Source: Candidatus Competibacteraceae bacterium (GTDB lineage: Bacteria > Pseudomonadota > Gammaproteobacteria > Competibacterales > Competibacteraceae). Taken from it: a stretch of DNA of 64,000 bases. A model generated the notes under the pieces. That model did no database searches and was not told the origin of the DNA. It saw only the letters and a list, made by a program, of their open reading frames with translations. Both the position numbers and the translations under genes were made by a program. Below are positions 1 to 8,593 of this stretch, in pieces (the stretch's first letter is position 1; the number at the start of each line of letters is the position of its first letter). Where the stretch lies: contig CP065007.1 in NCBI GenBank assembly GCA_016699715.1, forward strand, positions 2,480,001 through 2,544,000. Direction: 5' to 3'.

Positions 1-390
1 CCCATCCGGGTTCGGGTCGAGGTAGGTGATTGCGCAACCCTCGCGTTCCAGCCGCCGGCAAACGTCGAGCACGGCCTTATGTTCGGTCTTGCTGGTGACC
101 AGATGCCGGCTCTTGCGGGCATCGGCGCGCATGACGCCAAACAAAGCGAGGTTATTGGCCTCGGTGGAGCCGGAAGTCCAGATGATTGCGCCGGGTTCGG
201 TGTCGAGCAGGGCAGCGACCTGCGTCCGGGCGGTTTCGACCGCCCGGGCCGCCGCCCGACCGAAAACATGGGTGTTGGAAGAAGGGTTGCCGAAGATGCC
301 GTCCTGGCCGAGATACTGACTCAGGATGACGACAACCCGAGGATCCGCTGGGGTGGTTGCCGCGTAATCCAGATAAACCGGCAGTCGCAT
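1..390 (-). CDS. iscS: Cysteine desulfurase IscS, N-terminal part (runs off the window)
   Basis: PLP-dependent cysteine desulfurase that supplies sulfur for Fe-S cluster assembly. Only the first 130 codons are present; the gene continues past base 1. The N terminus reads MRLPVYLDYAATTP, the standard IscS/NifS opening, followed by GNPSSNTH, the TSGSTEANN motif of the cofactor-binding region and a KTEHKAV segment that holds a conserved active-site His. The ATG lies 19 bases after the iscR stop on the same strand, giving the usual iscR-iscS order. It is probably co-transcribed with iscR and subject to IscR feedback. Identification is firm; completeness cannot be judged. Confidence 0.93.
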   Translation of the reverse strand, partial: MRLPVYLDYAATTPADPRVVVILSQYLGQDGIFGNPSSNTHVFGRAAARAVETARTQVAALLDTEPGAIIWTSGSTEANNLALFGVMRADARKSRHLVTSKTEHKAVLDVCRRLEREGCAITYLDPNPDG

Positions 391-409
391 TACGGCCTGG
401 GGAAGCCGA

Positions 410-895
410 TCAGGCCACGGCCGAAGCTGGAACTCGCTCGCTGGAGCGATCGCGCCGGCGCGAACCGTTCTGGCGGCGCACCACTTCGCAGACCGCCGGA
501 CGCTCGACGAACTGCGCCAGCGTGATACCTTCCAGGAAAGTGAAAATCTGCCGGCTGAGGTCGGTCCACAATTCGTGCGTCAGGCAGCGCCGGCCTTCCT
601 GGCAATTCTCATGACCGAAGCAGCGGGTGGCATCCATCCGTTCGTCGACCGCGCTGATGATGTCGGCGACCGTGACCTGATCGGGCGAACTCGCCAGCCG
701 GTAGCCGCCGCCCGGACCGCGCACGCCCTCAACCAGGCTGCGCTTGCGCAGCTTGGCGAACAACTGCTCCAGATAGGACAGCGATATACCCTGGCATTGG
801 GAAATCTCGGCCAACGTGACCGGGCCGTACTTGTCGTGAATGGCCAGATGCATCATGGCGGTAACTGCATAGCGGCCTTTGGTCGACAGTTTCAT
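410..895 (-). CDS. iscR: Fe-S cluster-responsive transcription factor IscR
   Basis: Rrf2-family winged-helix regulator of 161 residues that senses Fe-S status with a [2Fe-2S] cluster and controls the isc operon. The opening MKLSTKGRYAVTAM is typical. The cluster ligands Cys92, Cys98 and Cys104, plus His107, all occur at the E. coli positions, so the sensor should be functional. It is the first gene of the iscRS unit, and an IscR-like operator and promoter lie just upstream (934-982), which suggests classical autoregulation. The C-terminal tail after about residue 145 is Arg- and Ser-rich and variable. Confidence 0.95.
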   Translation of the reverse strand: MKLSTKGRYAVTAMMHLAIHDKYGPVTLAEISQCQGISLSYLEQLFAKLRKRSLVEGVRGPGGGYRLASSPDQVTVADIISAVDERMDATRCFGHENCQEGRRCLTHELWTDLSRQIFTFLEGITLAQFVERPAVCEVVRRQNGSRRRDRSSERVPASAVA

Positions 896-933
896 GAGTA
901 TTACCCCGCAATTGGGCTGTACCGTGAGGTTAA

Positions 934-982
934 TTCCTGACTATTGAGTAAGGAAACTATATTAACCTATTGGCGCAGTCAA
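934..982 (-). promoter_or_regulatory. iscR promoter with IscR type 1-like operator
   Basis: On the minus strand a -35-like TTGACT (977-982) precedes an AT-rich stretch with possible -10 boxes (TATAGT at 956-961, TAGTTT at 954-959). Overlapping the downstream side is an imperfect palindrome at 934-955 with arms TTCCTgACT and AGTaAGGAA around a 4-base centre. It resembles the IscR type 1 site that places GACT/AGTC half sites in iscR promoters. The palindrome is seen directly; its function is inferred from position and similarity. Confidence 0.6.
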
Positions 983-1012
983 CTAATTTGGAAAAATAAT
1001 GCCTTGGGCGTT

Positions 1013-1513
1013 TTAGACGGGGTGGGCGAATTGCCCGGTAAATCGATGGCCTTGGCGCAGGCAGTAGGCGAGCCATTTAAAAAGAAAACGGTTGGTCCGC
1101 CAGCGGGCGTGAAGGTGCGTGTCGTCCGCTTGGTGACCGGGATGGAACTCGGCGGCGAAGGCGGCGCGGTGCCGTAAGTGCGCGGCCATTACCTCGGCCA
1201 TGCGCGCATCGTGATAGATGCGGATGCGCAGATTGGGTTCGGCGGTGACCGTGCCGTCGTCTTGGTGAAATTGGTAGGTTAGAGTCAGGCCGCTGGTGTA
1301 ACGGCTGCGCTCGAGGATTCGCAAATGCAGATCCAGGCCCCCGACCACCCGCGAGACACAGGCGGTCGACGCGGGCGGCATGATCGGCAACAGCCGGCGC
1401 AGGTTGATGTAGTTCCGCTCGTACAGATCCATCAGTGCCGCAAAGCTGCCCGGCGTGTCGTGCGCGAGCAATCCGGTCTGGGGAGCGTGAAGCAGAATCA
1501 TGAGCCTACGCAC
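1013..1513 (-). CDS. DUF1249 (YqiB-like) protein
   Basis: Small cytoplasmic protein of about 162-166 residues belonging to the DUF1249/YqiB family, whose function is unknown. Family-like segments are the LYERNYINLRRLLP block near residue 30, RYTSGLTLTY, RIRIYHDARMAEV and a C-terminal FKWLAYCL block. Two starts are possible: a GTG at 1513 that overlaps the lpxH stop, or an ATG at 1501. The 8-base overlap with lpxH indicates translational coupling. In enterobacteria yqiB sits beside cpdA and nudF; here the neighbour is the metallophosphoesterase lpxH. Confidence 0.8.
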   Translation of the reverse strand: MRRLMILLHAPQTGLLAHDTPGSFAALMDLYERNYINLRRLLPIMPPASTACVSRVVGGLDLHLRILERSRYTSGLTLTYQFHQDDGTVTAEPNLRIRIYHDARMAEVMAAHLRHRAAFAAEFHPGHQADDTHLHARWRTNRFLFKWLAYCLRQGHRFTGQFAHPV

Positions 1514-2237
1514 CGGGCAGAGACAGGGATTCCAGGCGCCAGCCGGTCCTGTCGCAACACAGTACGCTGCCCTGTTCGTACCAGTCGCCCAGTACCGCTC
1601 GCCGCGCGGGCCGCCCGTCCAGCATCCATTGGTGGATGGCGGGTCGGTGGGTGTGACCGTGGATCAGATGGTTAACGCCGTGCGTGCGCAGCGCTTGTTC
1701 CACCGCCACGGGGTTGACGTCGGTAATCTCGGTGCCTTTTAACTGGGTGGCCTGCCGACTGGTTTCGCGCAACTGGCTGGCCAGTATCCGTCGTCGCGCC
1801 AGCGGCTGCGCCAGCAGAGCCGCCTGCCAGGCCGGATCGCGGACCTGGGCGCGAAACGCCTGATACTCGACATCGTCGGTGCAAAGCGTGTCACCGTGCA
1901 GCAGCAGCACGGGCTCGCCGGCCAGCTCGATCACCACGCTCTCCGGCAATAACCGCGCTTGGCTCGCCGCCGCGAAAGCTTGGCCGACCAGGAAATCCCG
2001 GTTGCCGTGCAGAAAATAGGTCGGTACGCCGGATTCGACCAGTGCGCGCAGCGCACCGGCGACGGTATACCCCAGTTCCGCGTCGTCGTCATCGCCGATC
2101 CAGGCCTCGAACAAGTCACCCAGGATATACAGAGCATCGGCCCACCGGGCTCGCCGTTCCAGAAAATCCAGGAACAGAGAGACGATGGCGGGCCGGGTCC
2201 GGTCCAGGTGCAGGTCGGAGATGAATAGCGTGGCCAT
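1506..2237 (-). CDS. lpxH: UDP-2,3-diacylglucosamine diphosphatase LpxH
   Basis: Peripheral inner-membrane calcineurin-like phosphoesterase that cleaves UDP-2,3-diacylglucosamine to lipid X in lipid A synthesis. The 243-residue product carries the metal ligands of the family: D8 and H10 in SDLHLD, D41 in GDLFEAW, the HGNRDF motif and a C-terminal HGHTHRP motif. The ATG at 2237 begins MATLFISDLHL and gives a length close to E. coli LpxH (240); longer upstream readings run into the cyclophilin gene and are rejected. It starts 5 bases after the ppiB stop and overlaps the DUF1249 start. Confidence 0.93.
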   Translation of the reverse strand: MATLFISDLHLDRTRPAIVSLFLDFLERRARWADALYILGDLFEAWIGDDDDAELGYTVAGALRALVESGVPTYFLHGNRDFLVGQAFAAASQARLLPESVVIELAGEPVLLLHGDTLCTDDVEYQAFRAQVRDPAWQAALLAQPLARRRILASQLRETSRQATQLKGTEITDVNPVAVEQALRTHGVNHLIHGHTHRPAIHQWMLDGRPARRAVLGDWYEQGSVLCCDRTGWRLESLSLPGA

Positions 2238-2242
2238 CGGGC

Positions 2243-2740
2243 TTATTCGTCGATGACTTCGACTTTGGTGATCGTGATGTCCTCGACCGGCACATTCTGG
2301 TGGCCGCGCCGGTGGGTGGTCGGCGCGGCGACGATCGCATCGACCACATCCGTGCCGGCCACAACCCGTCCGAACACGCAATAGCCCCAGCCCTGGCTGG
2401 TCGGGCTGCGGTGATCGAGAAAGTCGTTGTCCTTGACGTTGATGAAGAACTGGGCGGTGGCGGAGTGAGGGTCGCTGGTGCGCGCCATGGCGACGGTGCC
2501 CACCTGGTTTTTCAGGCCGTTTTCGGCCTCATTGCGGATGGGGGCGCGAGTCGGCTTTTGGCTCATGTCCGCTTCAAGACCGCCGCCCTGAATCATGAAG
2601 TTGGGGATCACTCGATGAAACAAGGTGCCTTCGTAGAATCCGTCGCGGGCGTATTGCAGAAAGTTGGCGGTCGTGGCCGGCGCGTGGGCGTGATCGAGTT
2701 CGACGCTGATGATGCCGAATCGGGTGTGCAAATTAACCAT
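2243..2740 (-). CDS. ppiB: Cytoplasmic peptidyl-prolyl cis-trans isomerase (cyclophilin)
   Basis: Cyclophilin of 165 residues without a signal peptide, expected to catalyse proline isomerization in the cytoplasm. The active-site segments FHRVIPNFMIQGG, MARTSDPHSATAQFFIN and the FLDH motif are present, and the length matches PpiB (about 164). It lies 10 bases downstream of a second, exported cyclophilin gene, so the two look like a tandem duplication with divergent targeting. It is followed after 5 bases by lpxH. Confidence 0.92.
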   Translation of the reverse strand: MVNLHTRFGIISVELDHAHAPATTANFLQYARDGFYEGTLFHRVIPNFMIQGGGLEADMSQKPTRAPIRNEAENGLKNQVGTVAMARTSDPHSATAQFFINVKDNDFLDHRSPTSQGWGYCVFGRVVAGTDVVDAIVAAPTTHRRGHQNVPVEDITITKVEVIDE

Positions 2741-2750
2741 GGCGGGTACC

Positions 2751-3401
2751 TTACTGTTTGGCGGGTTCGGGCGCGACGGACGGCGCGGGGGTTGGGTTCG
2801 GCGCCACTGAGGACGGTGCGGGCGCCGGAACGGGCAGCAGTGTAACGGATTCGATGAGCACCGGGGTCACTGGCACGTCGCCGAATCGGCCGCCGGGACC
2901 ACCGGCGCCCGTGGATACCTGGCCGATCTTGTCCACCACGGCCATGCCATCGACGACCTGGCCGAACACCGTATAGCCCCAACCTTGCGGGGTCGGCGCG
3001 CGATGGTCGAGAAAGTCGTTGTCCTTGAGGTTGATGAAAAACTGGGCGGTGGCGGATTGCGGGTCGGAGGTACGCGCCATGGCCACCGTGCCGCGCCGAT
3101 TCTTGAGCCCATTATTGGCCTCGTTCGGCACCGGGGCACGGGTCGGCTTCTGCTGGAAGTCGGGGGCGAAACCGCCGCCCTGGATCATGAAGCCATCGAT
3201 GACCCGGTGGAAGAGTGTGCCGTTGTAGAAACCGTCGCGGGCATAGGTGAGAAAGTTTTCCACCGATTTCGGGGCTTTTTCGTCCGCCAGTTCCAGAGTA
3301 ATGGGACCCATGCTGGTGTCCAGCCGGACTTGGGTGCCGGCTTGGGCGGCGGCGGCCATGCCGAGAACGGCGGCGGCCACTAACAAAAGTCGTTTGTGCA
3401 T
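2751..3401 (-). CDS. ppiA: Periplasmic peptidyl-prolyl cis-trans isomerase (cyclophilin)
   Basis: Exported cyclophilin of 216 residues. The N terminus MHKRLLLVAAAVLGMAAAAQAG is a Sec signal peptide with an AQA cleavage site near residue 21. The catalytic core contains FHRVIDGFMIQGG and MARTSDPQSATAQFFINL. Beyond the core there is a Pro/Ala/Ser-rich tail of about 30 residues, not typical of E. coli PpiA and probably a flexible linker or wall-proximal extension. It is divergent from gltX and first in a run with ppiB, lpxH and the DUF1249 gene. Confidence 0.9.
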   Translation of the reverse strand: MHKRLLLVAAAVLGMAAAAQAGTQVRLDTSMGPITLELADEKAPKSVENFLTYARDGFYNGTLFHRVIDGFMIQGGGFAPDFQQKPTRAPVPNEANNGLKNRRGTVAMARTSDPQSATAQFFINLKDNDFLDHRAPTPQGWGYTVFGQVVDGMAVVDKIGQVSTGAGGPGGRFGDVPVTPVLIESVTLLPVPAPAPSSVAPNPTPAPSVAPEPAKQ

Positions 3402-3505
3402 GCGTAATCGCCAAGTTGTGAGAATGACAGGATCATAATAATCGGCCAGCCGGCATGCCGCCAGATTTGGCGGCTGTCGGCGCTTTCCGGTACCATGATT
3501 TCACT

Positions 3506-4912
3506 ATGACCACCCAGACCATCAAAACGCGCTTTGCGCCCAGCCCGACCGGTTACCTGCACTTGGGCAACATCCGCACGGCCCTGTTCAACGCGCTGCT
3601 GGCCCGACGCTGGGGCGGTCGGTTTGTGCTGCGGATCGAGGATACCGACCGGGAGCGCAGCCGTCCGGAATACATCGCGGCGCTGCTGGACGATCTGCGC
3701 TGGTTGGGGCTGGACTGGCGGGAAGGCGCGGGGGTGGGTGGTCCCCATGCGCCTTACGCCCAGTCGGAGCGGACCACGGTTTACGCCGAATACTACCAGC
3801 GACTGGATGCGGCCGGGCACGTCTATCCTTGTTTCTGCACCCCGGCGGAGTTGGCGCTGAGCCGCAAGGCGCAACAGTCGGCCGGTCAGCCGCCGCGCTA
3901 TGCGGGCACCTGCGCCCGTTTGAACGAAGCCGAACGGCAGGCACGGCGGGAGCGAGGCTTGCAACCGACTCTGCGCTTTCGGGTACCGCCGGGGCGGACG
4001 GTGGAATTCACCGATCTGGTACGCGGCCCGCAGCGTTTCGCCAGCGACCACATTGGCGACTTCGTGATCCGCCGGGCCGACGGCGGCGCCCAGTTTTTCT
4101 TCGTCAACGCCGTGGATGATGCGCTCATGGGAATTACCCATGTGCTACGCGGCGAAGACCATCTGACCAATACTCCGCGCCAGTTGCTGTTACTGGAAGC
4201 GCTGGAACTGCCGGCTCCGGAGTACGGCCACATGGCCTTGATCGTCGGGGCCGCCGGCGGACCGCTGTCCAAGCGCGAAGGCGACTTCAGCGTTCGCGAG
4301 TTGCGCGCCGCCGGCTATTTGCCGGAGGCCTTGTTGAACTATCTGGCCCGACTCGGCCACCGCTACGAGCACGATGAGTGGATGGAGCCAGCGGAACTGG
4401 CGGCCGGGTTTGCCGTGGCGCATCTGGGGCGCGCGCCAGCCCACTACGATGAGGCCCAGTTGCTGCATTGGCAGGCCGAGGCGGTGGGGCGTGCGGCGCC
4501 GGAACGATTGTGGACCTGGATGGGGCCGGCGGTTCACGAACGGGTGCCACCCGATCAACGGGAGGAGTTCGTTGCCGCGGTGCGGCCCAATACCCGCTTT
4601 CCCGCCGATGCCGCTTTCTGGGCGAACCGGCTGTTCGGTGAAGATTTGGCGCCGAGCGACGATAGCCGGACAGTGATCGCGGCGGCGGGGTCGGCGTTTT
4701 TTGCTCAGGCATTGGCCGCGTATGCCGAATATGGCGCGGCCTATCGACCTTTGGTCGAAGACTTGAAGCGGCGCACCGGCGCAAAAGGGAAAAACCTGTT
4801 CATGCCGCTGCGGGCGGCACTGACGGGCGAGACCCATGGTCCGGAATTGGCACGGGTTTTGGCCCTGCTGCCGCCTGATATCGCGCGGCGGCGCCTGGAT
4901 GCCTGTTGTTGA
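3506..4912 (+). CDS. gltX: Glutamyl-tRNA synthetase
   Basis: Class I aminoacyl-tRNA synthetase of 468 residues that charges tRNA-Glu. The HIGH-type motif is in PSPTGYLHLGN near residue 12 and the KMSKS-type motif is LSKRE, preceded by Gly-Gly-Pro instead of the Lys seen in E. coli (KLSKR). A CFC...C zinc-binding-like insertion follows YP near residue 110. The ATG at 3506 begins MTTQTIKTRFAPSPTG; an upstream in-frame start would add 17 unrelated residues. The GPLSKRE form with the following SVRELR segment resembles the second GluRS lineage found in some proteobacteria, so a discriminating or paralogous enzyme is possible. Confidence 0.9.
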   Translation: MTTQTIKTRFAPSPTGYLHLGNIRTALFNALLARRWGGRFVLRIEDTDRERSRPEYIAALLDDLRWLGLDWREGAGVGGPHAPYAQSERTTVYAEYYQRLDAAGHVYPCFCTPAELALSRKAQQSAGQPPRYAGTCARLNEAERQARRERGLQPTLRFRVPPGRTVEFTDLVRGPQRFASDHIGDFVIRRADGGAQFFFVNAVDDALMGITHVLRGEDHLTNTPRQLLLLEALELPAPEYGHMALIVGAAGGPLSKREGDFSVRELRAAGYLPEALLNYLARLGHRYEHDEWMEPAELAAGFAVAHLGRAPAHYDEAQLLHWQAEAVGRAAPERLWTWMGPAVHERVPPDQREEFVAAVRPNTRFPADAAFWANRLFGEDLAPSDDSRTVIAAAGSAFFAQALAAYAEYGAAYRPLVEDLKRRTGAKGKNLFMPLRAALTGETHGPELARVLALLPPDIARRRLDACC

Positions 4913-4989
4913 TTCTGGCGGATGTTTTCGGCGTGATCCCTAGCCTCGTTCTGTTCCGACCAGCCTCAATATCGTCGAGATAACCATTT

Positions 4990-6381
4990 ATGTTGCAGAT
5001 TTTTAACAGCCTGACCCGTCAAAAAGAGCCGTTTCACCCCATCGAGCCGGGCAAGGTGCGGATGTACGTGTGCGGCATGACCGTCTACGACTACTGTCAT
5101 GTCGGTCACGCGCGGGCCATGGTGGTGTTCGACGTGGTGTTGCGCTGGCTGCGGGTCAAGGGTTACGACGTGAACTATGTGCGCAACATCACCGATATCG
5201 ACGATAAGATCATTCGCCGTGCCCAAGAGAACGGCGAGGATTTTCATGCCCTGACCGACCGCTTCATCCAGGCCATGCATGAGGATTTGGATGCGCTGGG
5301 CATTCTGTCGCCGACCCAGGAGCCGCGCGCCACTGGAGCGATGGCCGACATGATCGCCATGATTCAAACCCTGCTGGACAAGGGGTTCGCCTATGTCGGC
5401 GCCACCGGCGACGTGTATTACGATGTGAGCCGGTTCGAGCGCTACGGGCAATTGGCCAACAAGAAGCTGGACGATTTGCGGTCGGGAGCGCGAATCGAAG
5501 TGGAAGAAGCCAAGAGCGATCCGCTGGACTTCGTGTTGTGGAAAGCCACCAAGCCGGGTGAACCAAGTTGGAGTGCGCCTTGGGGTACGGGCCGGCCCGG
5601 CTGGCATATCGAATGTTCGGCGATGTCCACCCACTGCCTGGGTGAACACTTCGACATTCACGGCGGCGGCATGGATCTGAAATTCCCTCATCACGAGAAC
5701 GAGATCGCCCAATCCGAGGCGGCCAGTGGCCAGCGTTGCGTCAATGTCTGGATGCACAATGGTTTCGTGCAGGTGAATGAAGAGAAAATGTCCAAGTCAT
5801 TGGGTAATTTTTTCACTGTGCGCGAGGTGCTGCGGCGCTACCAGCCGGAAGTAGTGAGGCTGTTCATACTGGCCAGTCACTACCGAGGCCCGTTGAACTA
5901 CTCCGATGAAAATCTGGACCACGCCAAGGCTTCGCTCACCCGCTTGTACACGGCGCTGCGCGGCCTGCCGATTCTGGATGCGCCGGTCAACGAGGGTTGG
6001 CGCGCCCGGTTCGAACAGGCCATGGACGACGATTTCAATACGCCCGAGGCGCTGGCGGCGCTGTTCGAACTGGCGCGTGAAATCAACCGCCTCCGCGCCG
6101 AGGATGAGACGGCGGCGGCGTGTTTGAGTCTCAGCCTGCGGCAGTTGGGTGGGTTGCTCGGTTTGTTGCAAGCCGATCCCGAAAGCTTCCTGCGAGGACA
6201 GGCGAACACGGATGCCGCCTCCGCCATGACCGCCGAGCGGATCGAAGCCTTGATCGCCGCGCGCGCCGCCGCGCGCAAGGCCCGTGATTGGACGGAGGCG
6301 GACCGGGTTCGGAATGCGTTGCAGGAGGCTGGAGTTGTCTTGGAGGACACCCCGAAAGGAACGATCTGGCGGCGAAATTGA
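4990..6381 (+). CDS. cysS: Cysteinyl-tRNA synthetase
   Basis: Class I synthetase of 463 residues that charges tRNA-Cys, near the E. coli length of 461. The zinc and ATP site starts at CGMTVYDYCHVGHAR near residue 28, the Zn-ligand block HIECSAMS and the HGGGMDLKFPHHENE motif are intact, and KMSKSLGN is present. The gene follows gltX by 77 bases without an evident terminator, so co-transcription is likely. It is followed by the tRNA-gene promoter. Confidence 0.96.
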   Translation: MLQIFNSLTRQKEPFHPIEPGKVRMYVCGMTVYDYCHVGHARAMVVFDVVLRWLRVKGYDVNYVRNITDIDDKIIRRAQENGEDFHALTDRFIQAMHEDLDALGILSPTQEPRATGAMADMIAMIQTLLDKGFAYVGATGDVYYDVSRFERYGQLANKKLDDLRSGARIEVEEAKSDPLDFVLWKATKPGEPSWSAPWGTGRPGWHIECSAMSTHCLGEHFDIHGGGMDLKFPHHENEIAQSEAASGQRCVNVWMHNGFVQVNEEKMSKSLGNFFTVREVLRRYQPEVVRLFILASHYRGPLNYSDENLDHAKASLTRLYTALRGLPILDAPVNEGWRARFEQAMDDDFNTPEALAALFELAREINRLRAEDETAAACLSLSLRQLGGLLGLLQADPESFLRGQANTDAASAMTAERIEALIAARAAARKARDWTEADRVRNALQEAGVVLEDTPKGTIWRRN

Positions 6382-6390
6382 AGAAGTGGC

Positions 6391-6419
6391 TTGACGTCAG
6401 CGCCAACCAAAAATACAAT
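6391..6419 (+). promoter_or_regulatory. sigma70-like promoter of the tRNA cluster
   Basis: TTGACG (6391-6396) and TACAAT (6414-6419) are separated by 17 bases, close to the sigma70 consensus. The predicted start lies about 43 bases before the first tRNA (Pro). This promoter likely drives the Pro-Arg-His-Lys array. Confidence 0.7.
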
Positions 6420-6468
6420 TTCGAATCCTGCACGGAAACGCGGGTCGCCAATGTTGGCTGATCGCGAA

Positions 6469-6545
<77 letters not shown>

Positions 6546-6589
6546 GGATACAGGCCGGGTGTCTTGTTGGGCTGTTTTCCCGCGACAAC

Positions 6590-6666
<77 letters not shown>

Positions 6667-6695
6667 AATCCCGGCGAGGTTAATTCGGATGCAAT

Positions 6696-6772
6696 GGTGG
6701 GCGTAGCTCAGTTGGTAGAGCCCCGGATTGTGGATCCGGTCGTCGTGGGTTCGAGTCCCATCGTCCACCCCA
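6696..6772 (+). tRNA. tRNA-His (anticodon GTG)
   Basis: A 77-base cloverleaf including the extra 5' G (position -1) typical of tRNA-His. The anticodon loop TTGTGGA gives GTG at 6730-6732, the acceptor end is GTCCACC and CCA is encoded. Confidence 0.95.
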
Positions 6773-6822
6773 ATCGCTTTTGGATTTTTCGGGATGGCTT
6801 GCAATCCCGCTAAGGTTCTTCT

Positions 6823-6898
<76 letters not shown>

Positions 6899-7064
6899 TC
6901 TTTGATATCCAGCGTTGCCACAGTCCCCGCGCCATCCCTGCCAAACGGAAACCCGCTCCCTGTCTTGGGCGGCGTGTTGTCCTGTATACTCGCTGCTAAC
7001 GACGGCAATCATGGCTTTGGGCGGGGTTCTTCTCGCCGTTGTTCCACGGCGACGCTGTCTTCTC

Positions 7065-7149
7065 GCGAAAGTGGCGGAACTGGTAGACGCGCTGGATTTA
7101 GGTTCCAGTGGGGTAACCCGTGAGAGTTCGAGTCTCTCCTTTCGCACCA
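7065..7149 (+). tRNA. tRNA-Leu (anticodon TAG)
   Basis: An 85-base class II tRNA with a long variable arm. The acceptor GCGAAAG pairs with CTTTCGC and CCA is encoded. The anticodon loop TTTAGGT gives TAG at 7099-7101. It lies 166 bases after tRNA-Lys; a -10-like TATACT at 6985-6990 suggests its own promoter, though no well-spaced -35 is visible. Confidence 0.93.
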
Positions 7150-7159
7150 TTCATCGCCG

Positions 7160-7216
7160 CGCGCCCGCGGGATGGTTGCCCGGGTTCTGTTTTTTGAAAA
7201 ACAGGCAGCGGGCGCG
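7160..7216 (+). other. Nested hairpin between tRNA-Leu and tig
   Basis: Outer 9-base arms CGCGCCCGC (7160-7168) and GCGGGCGCG (7208-7216) enclose an inner hairpin with 8-base arms CTGTTTTT and AAAACAG-type sequence (7187-7204). It may end the tRNA transcript or form part of the tig leader. There is no terminal T run after the outer stem, so a simple intrinsic terminator is not certain. Confidence 0.5.
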
Positions 7217-7261
7217 GGTGGCTCTCCCAATACAAACGATCAACAGATTTGAGGTGCATCG

Positions 7262-8593
7262 ATGCAGGTTTCAGTTGAGAGGCTGAGCGATCTGGAGCGC
7301 CGGGTGACCGTGCAGGTCCCCGCCGAACGGCTCGCCAAGGAAATCCAGGAGCGCTTGCAGTCCCTATCCCGGCGGGCCAAGGTGGATGGTTTCCGTCCGG
7401 GCAAGGTGCCGCTCAAGTTGATCAAACAGATGTATGGGGATCAAGTACGGTATGAAGCCGTGAGCGAGGTGATGGAGCACAGCCTGCGCGAAGCGCTGCT
7501 TCAGGAAAAGCTAAGCCCCCTCGGCGGTCCGAAAGTCGAGCCGAAACCGCTGGAAGAAGGACAAGATCTCGAATATTGCGTCACCTTCGAAGTCATGCCC
7601 GAGTTTGAACTGGCCGGCTTTGAGAGTATTGCGATCGAGAGACCAGTGGCGGAGGTGACTGAACAAGATGTCGATAACATGATCGAAACCTTGCGCGAGC
7701 AGCGAGTCGCCTGGAATGCGGTGGAACGCATGGCCCGCGAAGGCGATCGCGTTCGGATCGATTTCTTGGGTCGGATCGACGGCCAGGATTTTCCGGGTGG
7801 CAAGGGTGAAAACACTGCCTTGGTGTTGGGCAAGGCGGCCATGCTCAAGGATTTCGAGGATCGACTGATCGGTCTGAGCGCGGGCGCGGAGAGCGAGTTC
7901 GACCTGGTGTTTCCAGACGATTATCACCTCGGGGACGTGGCCGGCAAGACCGCTCGTTTCCATGTCACGCTCCATGCGGTGGAAGAGGCCAGTCTGCCCG
8001 AGGTGAATGAGGCTTTTGCCGAAAGCTTCGATGTCAAGGAAGGAGGGATTGCCGGCCTCCGGCAATCGCTGCGCGACAATATGGAACGCGAGTTGCGCGA
8101 TGGCATCAAAGCTCGGATCAAACGGGAAGTGATGCAGGGGCTGTTGGAAGCCAATGACATTCCGCTACCCCAGGCGCTGATTCAGTTTGAGATCGAGAAT
8201 CTGGCCCGCCAGTTGCGTTTTCCGGCTGGCGGCGATGATGAAAAGATTCGCGAACTCAAGGAGCAACTGCTGGGATCCGAGGCGCGCCGGCGAGTCGCTT
8301 TGGGCCTGCTGGTTTCCCGCTTGGCGGCTGAGCAAGGGATCCAGGTCGACGATCAGCGGGTCCAAGATTATCTGCAATCCCTCGCCGCCACCTATCAGGA
8401 GCCGGCCGAGGTGCTGCGCTGGTACGGACAGACGCCTCAGGCGCTCGATGGCGTACGTGCGCTGGTGCTTGAAGACCAGATCGTGGACTGGTTGCTCGAA
8501 CGGGTGCGGGTGACCGATAAATCCAGCACTTTCGCCGAAATCATGGCGCCCGGTAAACCGGCCGGATCCGTCGTTCAGGAGTCTTCCGAATGA
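7262..8593 (+). CDS. tig: Trigger factor, ribosome-associated chaperone
   Basis: Ribosome-bound chaperone of 443 residues with peptidyl-prolyl isomerase activity. The N-terminal ribosome-binding domain has the conserved signature GFRPGKVP near residue 43, followed by an FKBP-type domain with DRVRIDFLGRIDG near residue 165, and the C-terminal chaperone arms. Start at ATG 7262. Its last four bases overlap the clpP start (ATGA), giving translational coupling in the standard tig-clpP-clpX-lon order. Confidence 0.96.
   Translation: MQVSVERLSDLERRVTVQVPAERLAKEIQERLQSLSRRAKVDGFRPGKVPLKLIKQMYGDQVRYEAVSEVMEHSLREALLQEKLSPLGGPKVEPKPLEEGQDLEYCVTFEVMPEFELAGFESIAIERPVAEVTEQDVDNMIETLREQRVAWNAVERMAREGDRVRIDFLGRIDGQDFPGGKGENTALVLGKAAMLKDFEDRLIGLSAGAESEFDLVFPDDYHLGDVAGKTARFHVTLHAVEEASLPEVNEAFAESFDVKEGGIAGLRQSLRDNMERELRDGIKARIKREVMQGLLEANDIPLPQALIQFEIENLARQLRFPAGGDDEKIRELKEQLLGSEARRRVALGLLVSRLAAEQGIQVDDQRVQDYLQSLAATYQEPAEVLRWYGQTPQALDGVRALVLEDQIVDWLLERVRVTDKSSTFAEIMAPGKPAGSVVQESSE

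Noticed and set aside
6985..6990. TATACT as a full promoter for tRNA-Leu
   Set aside because: The nearest -35-like TTGGGC is only 14 bases away, too close for sigma70; noted only as a possible -10.
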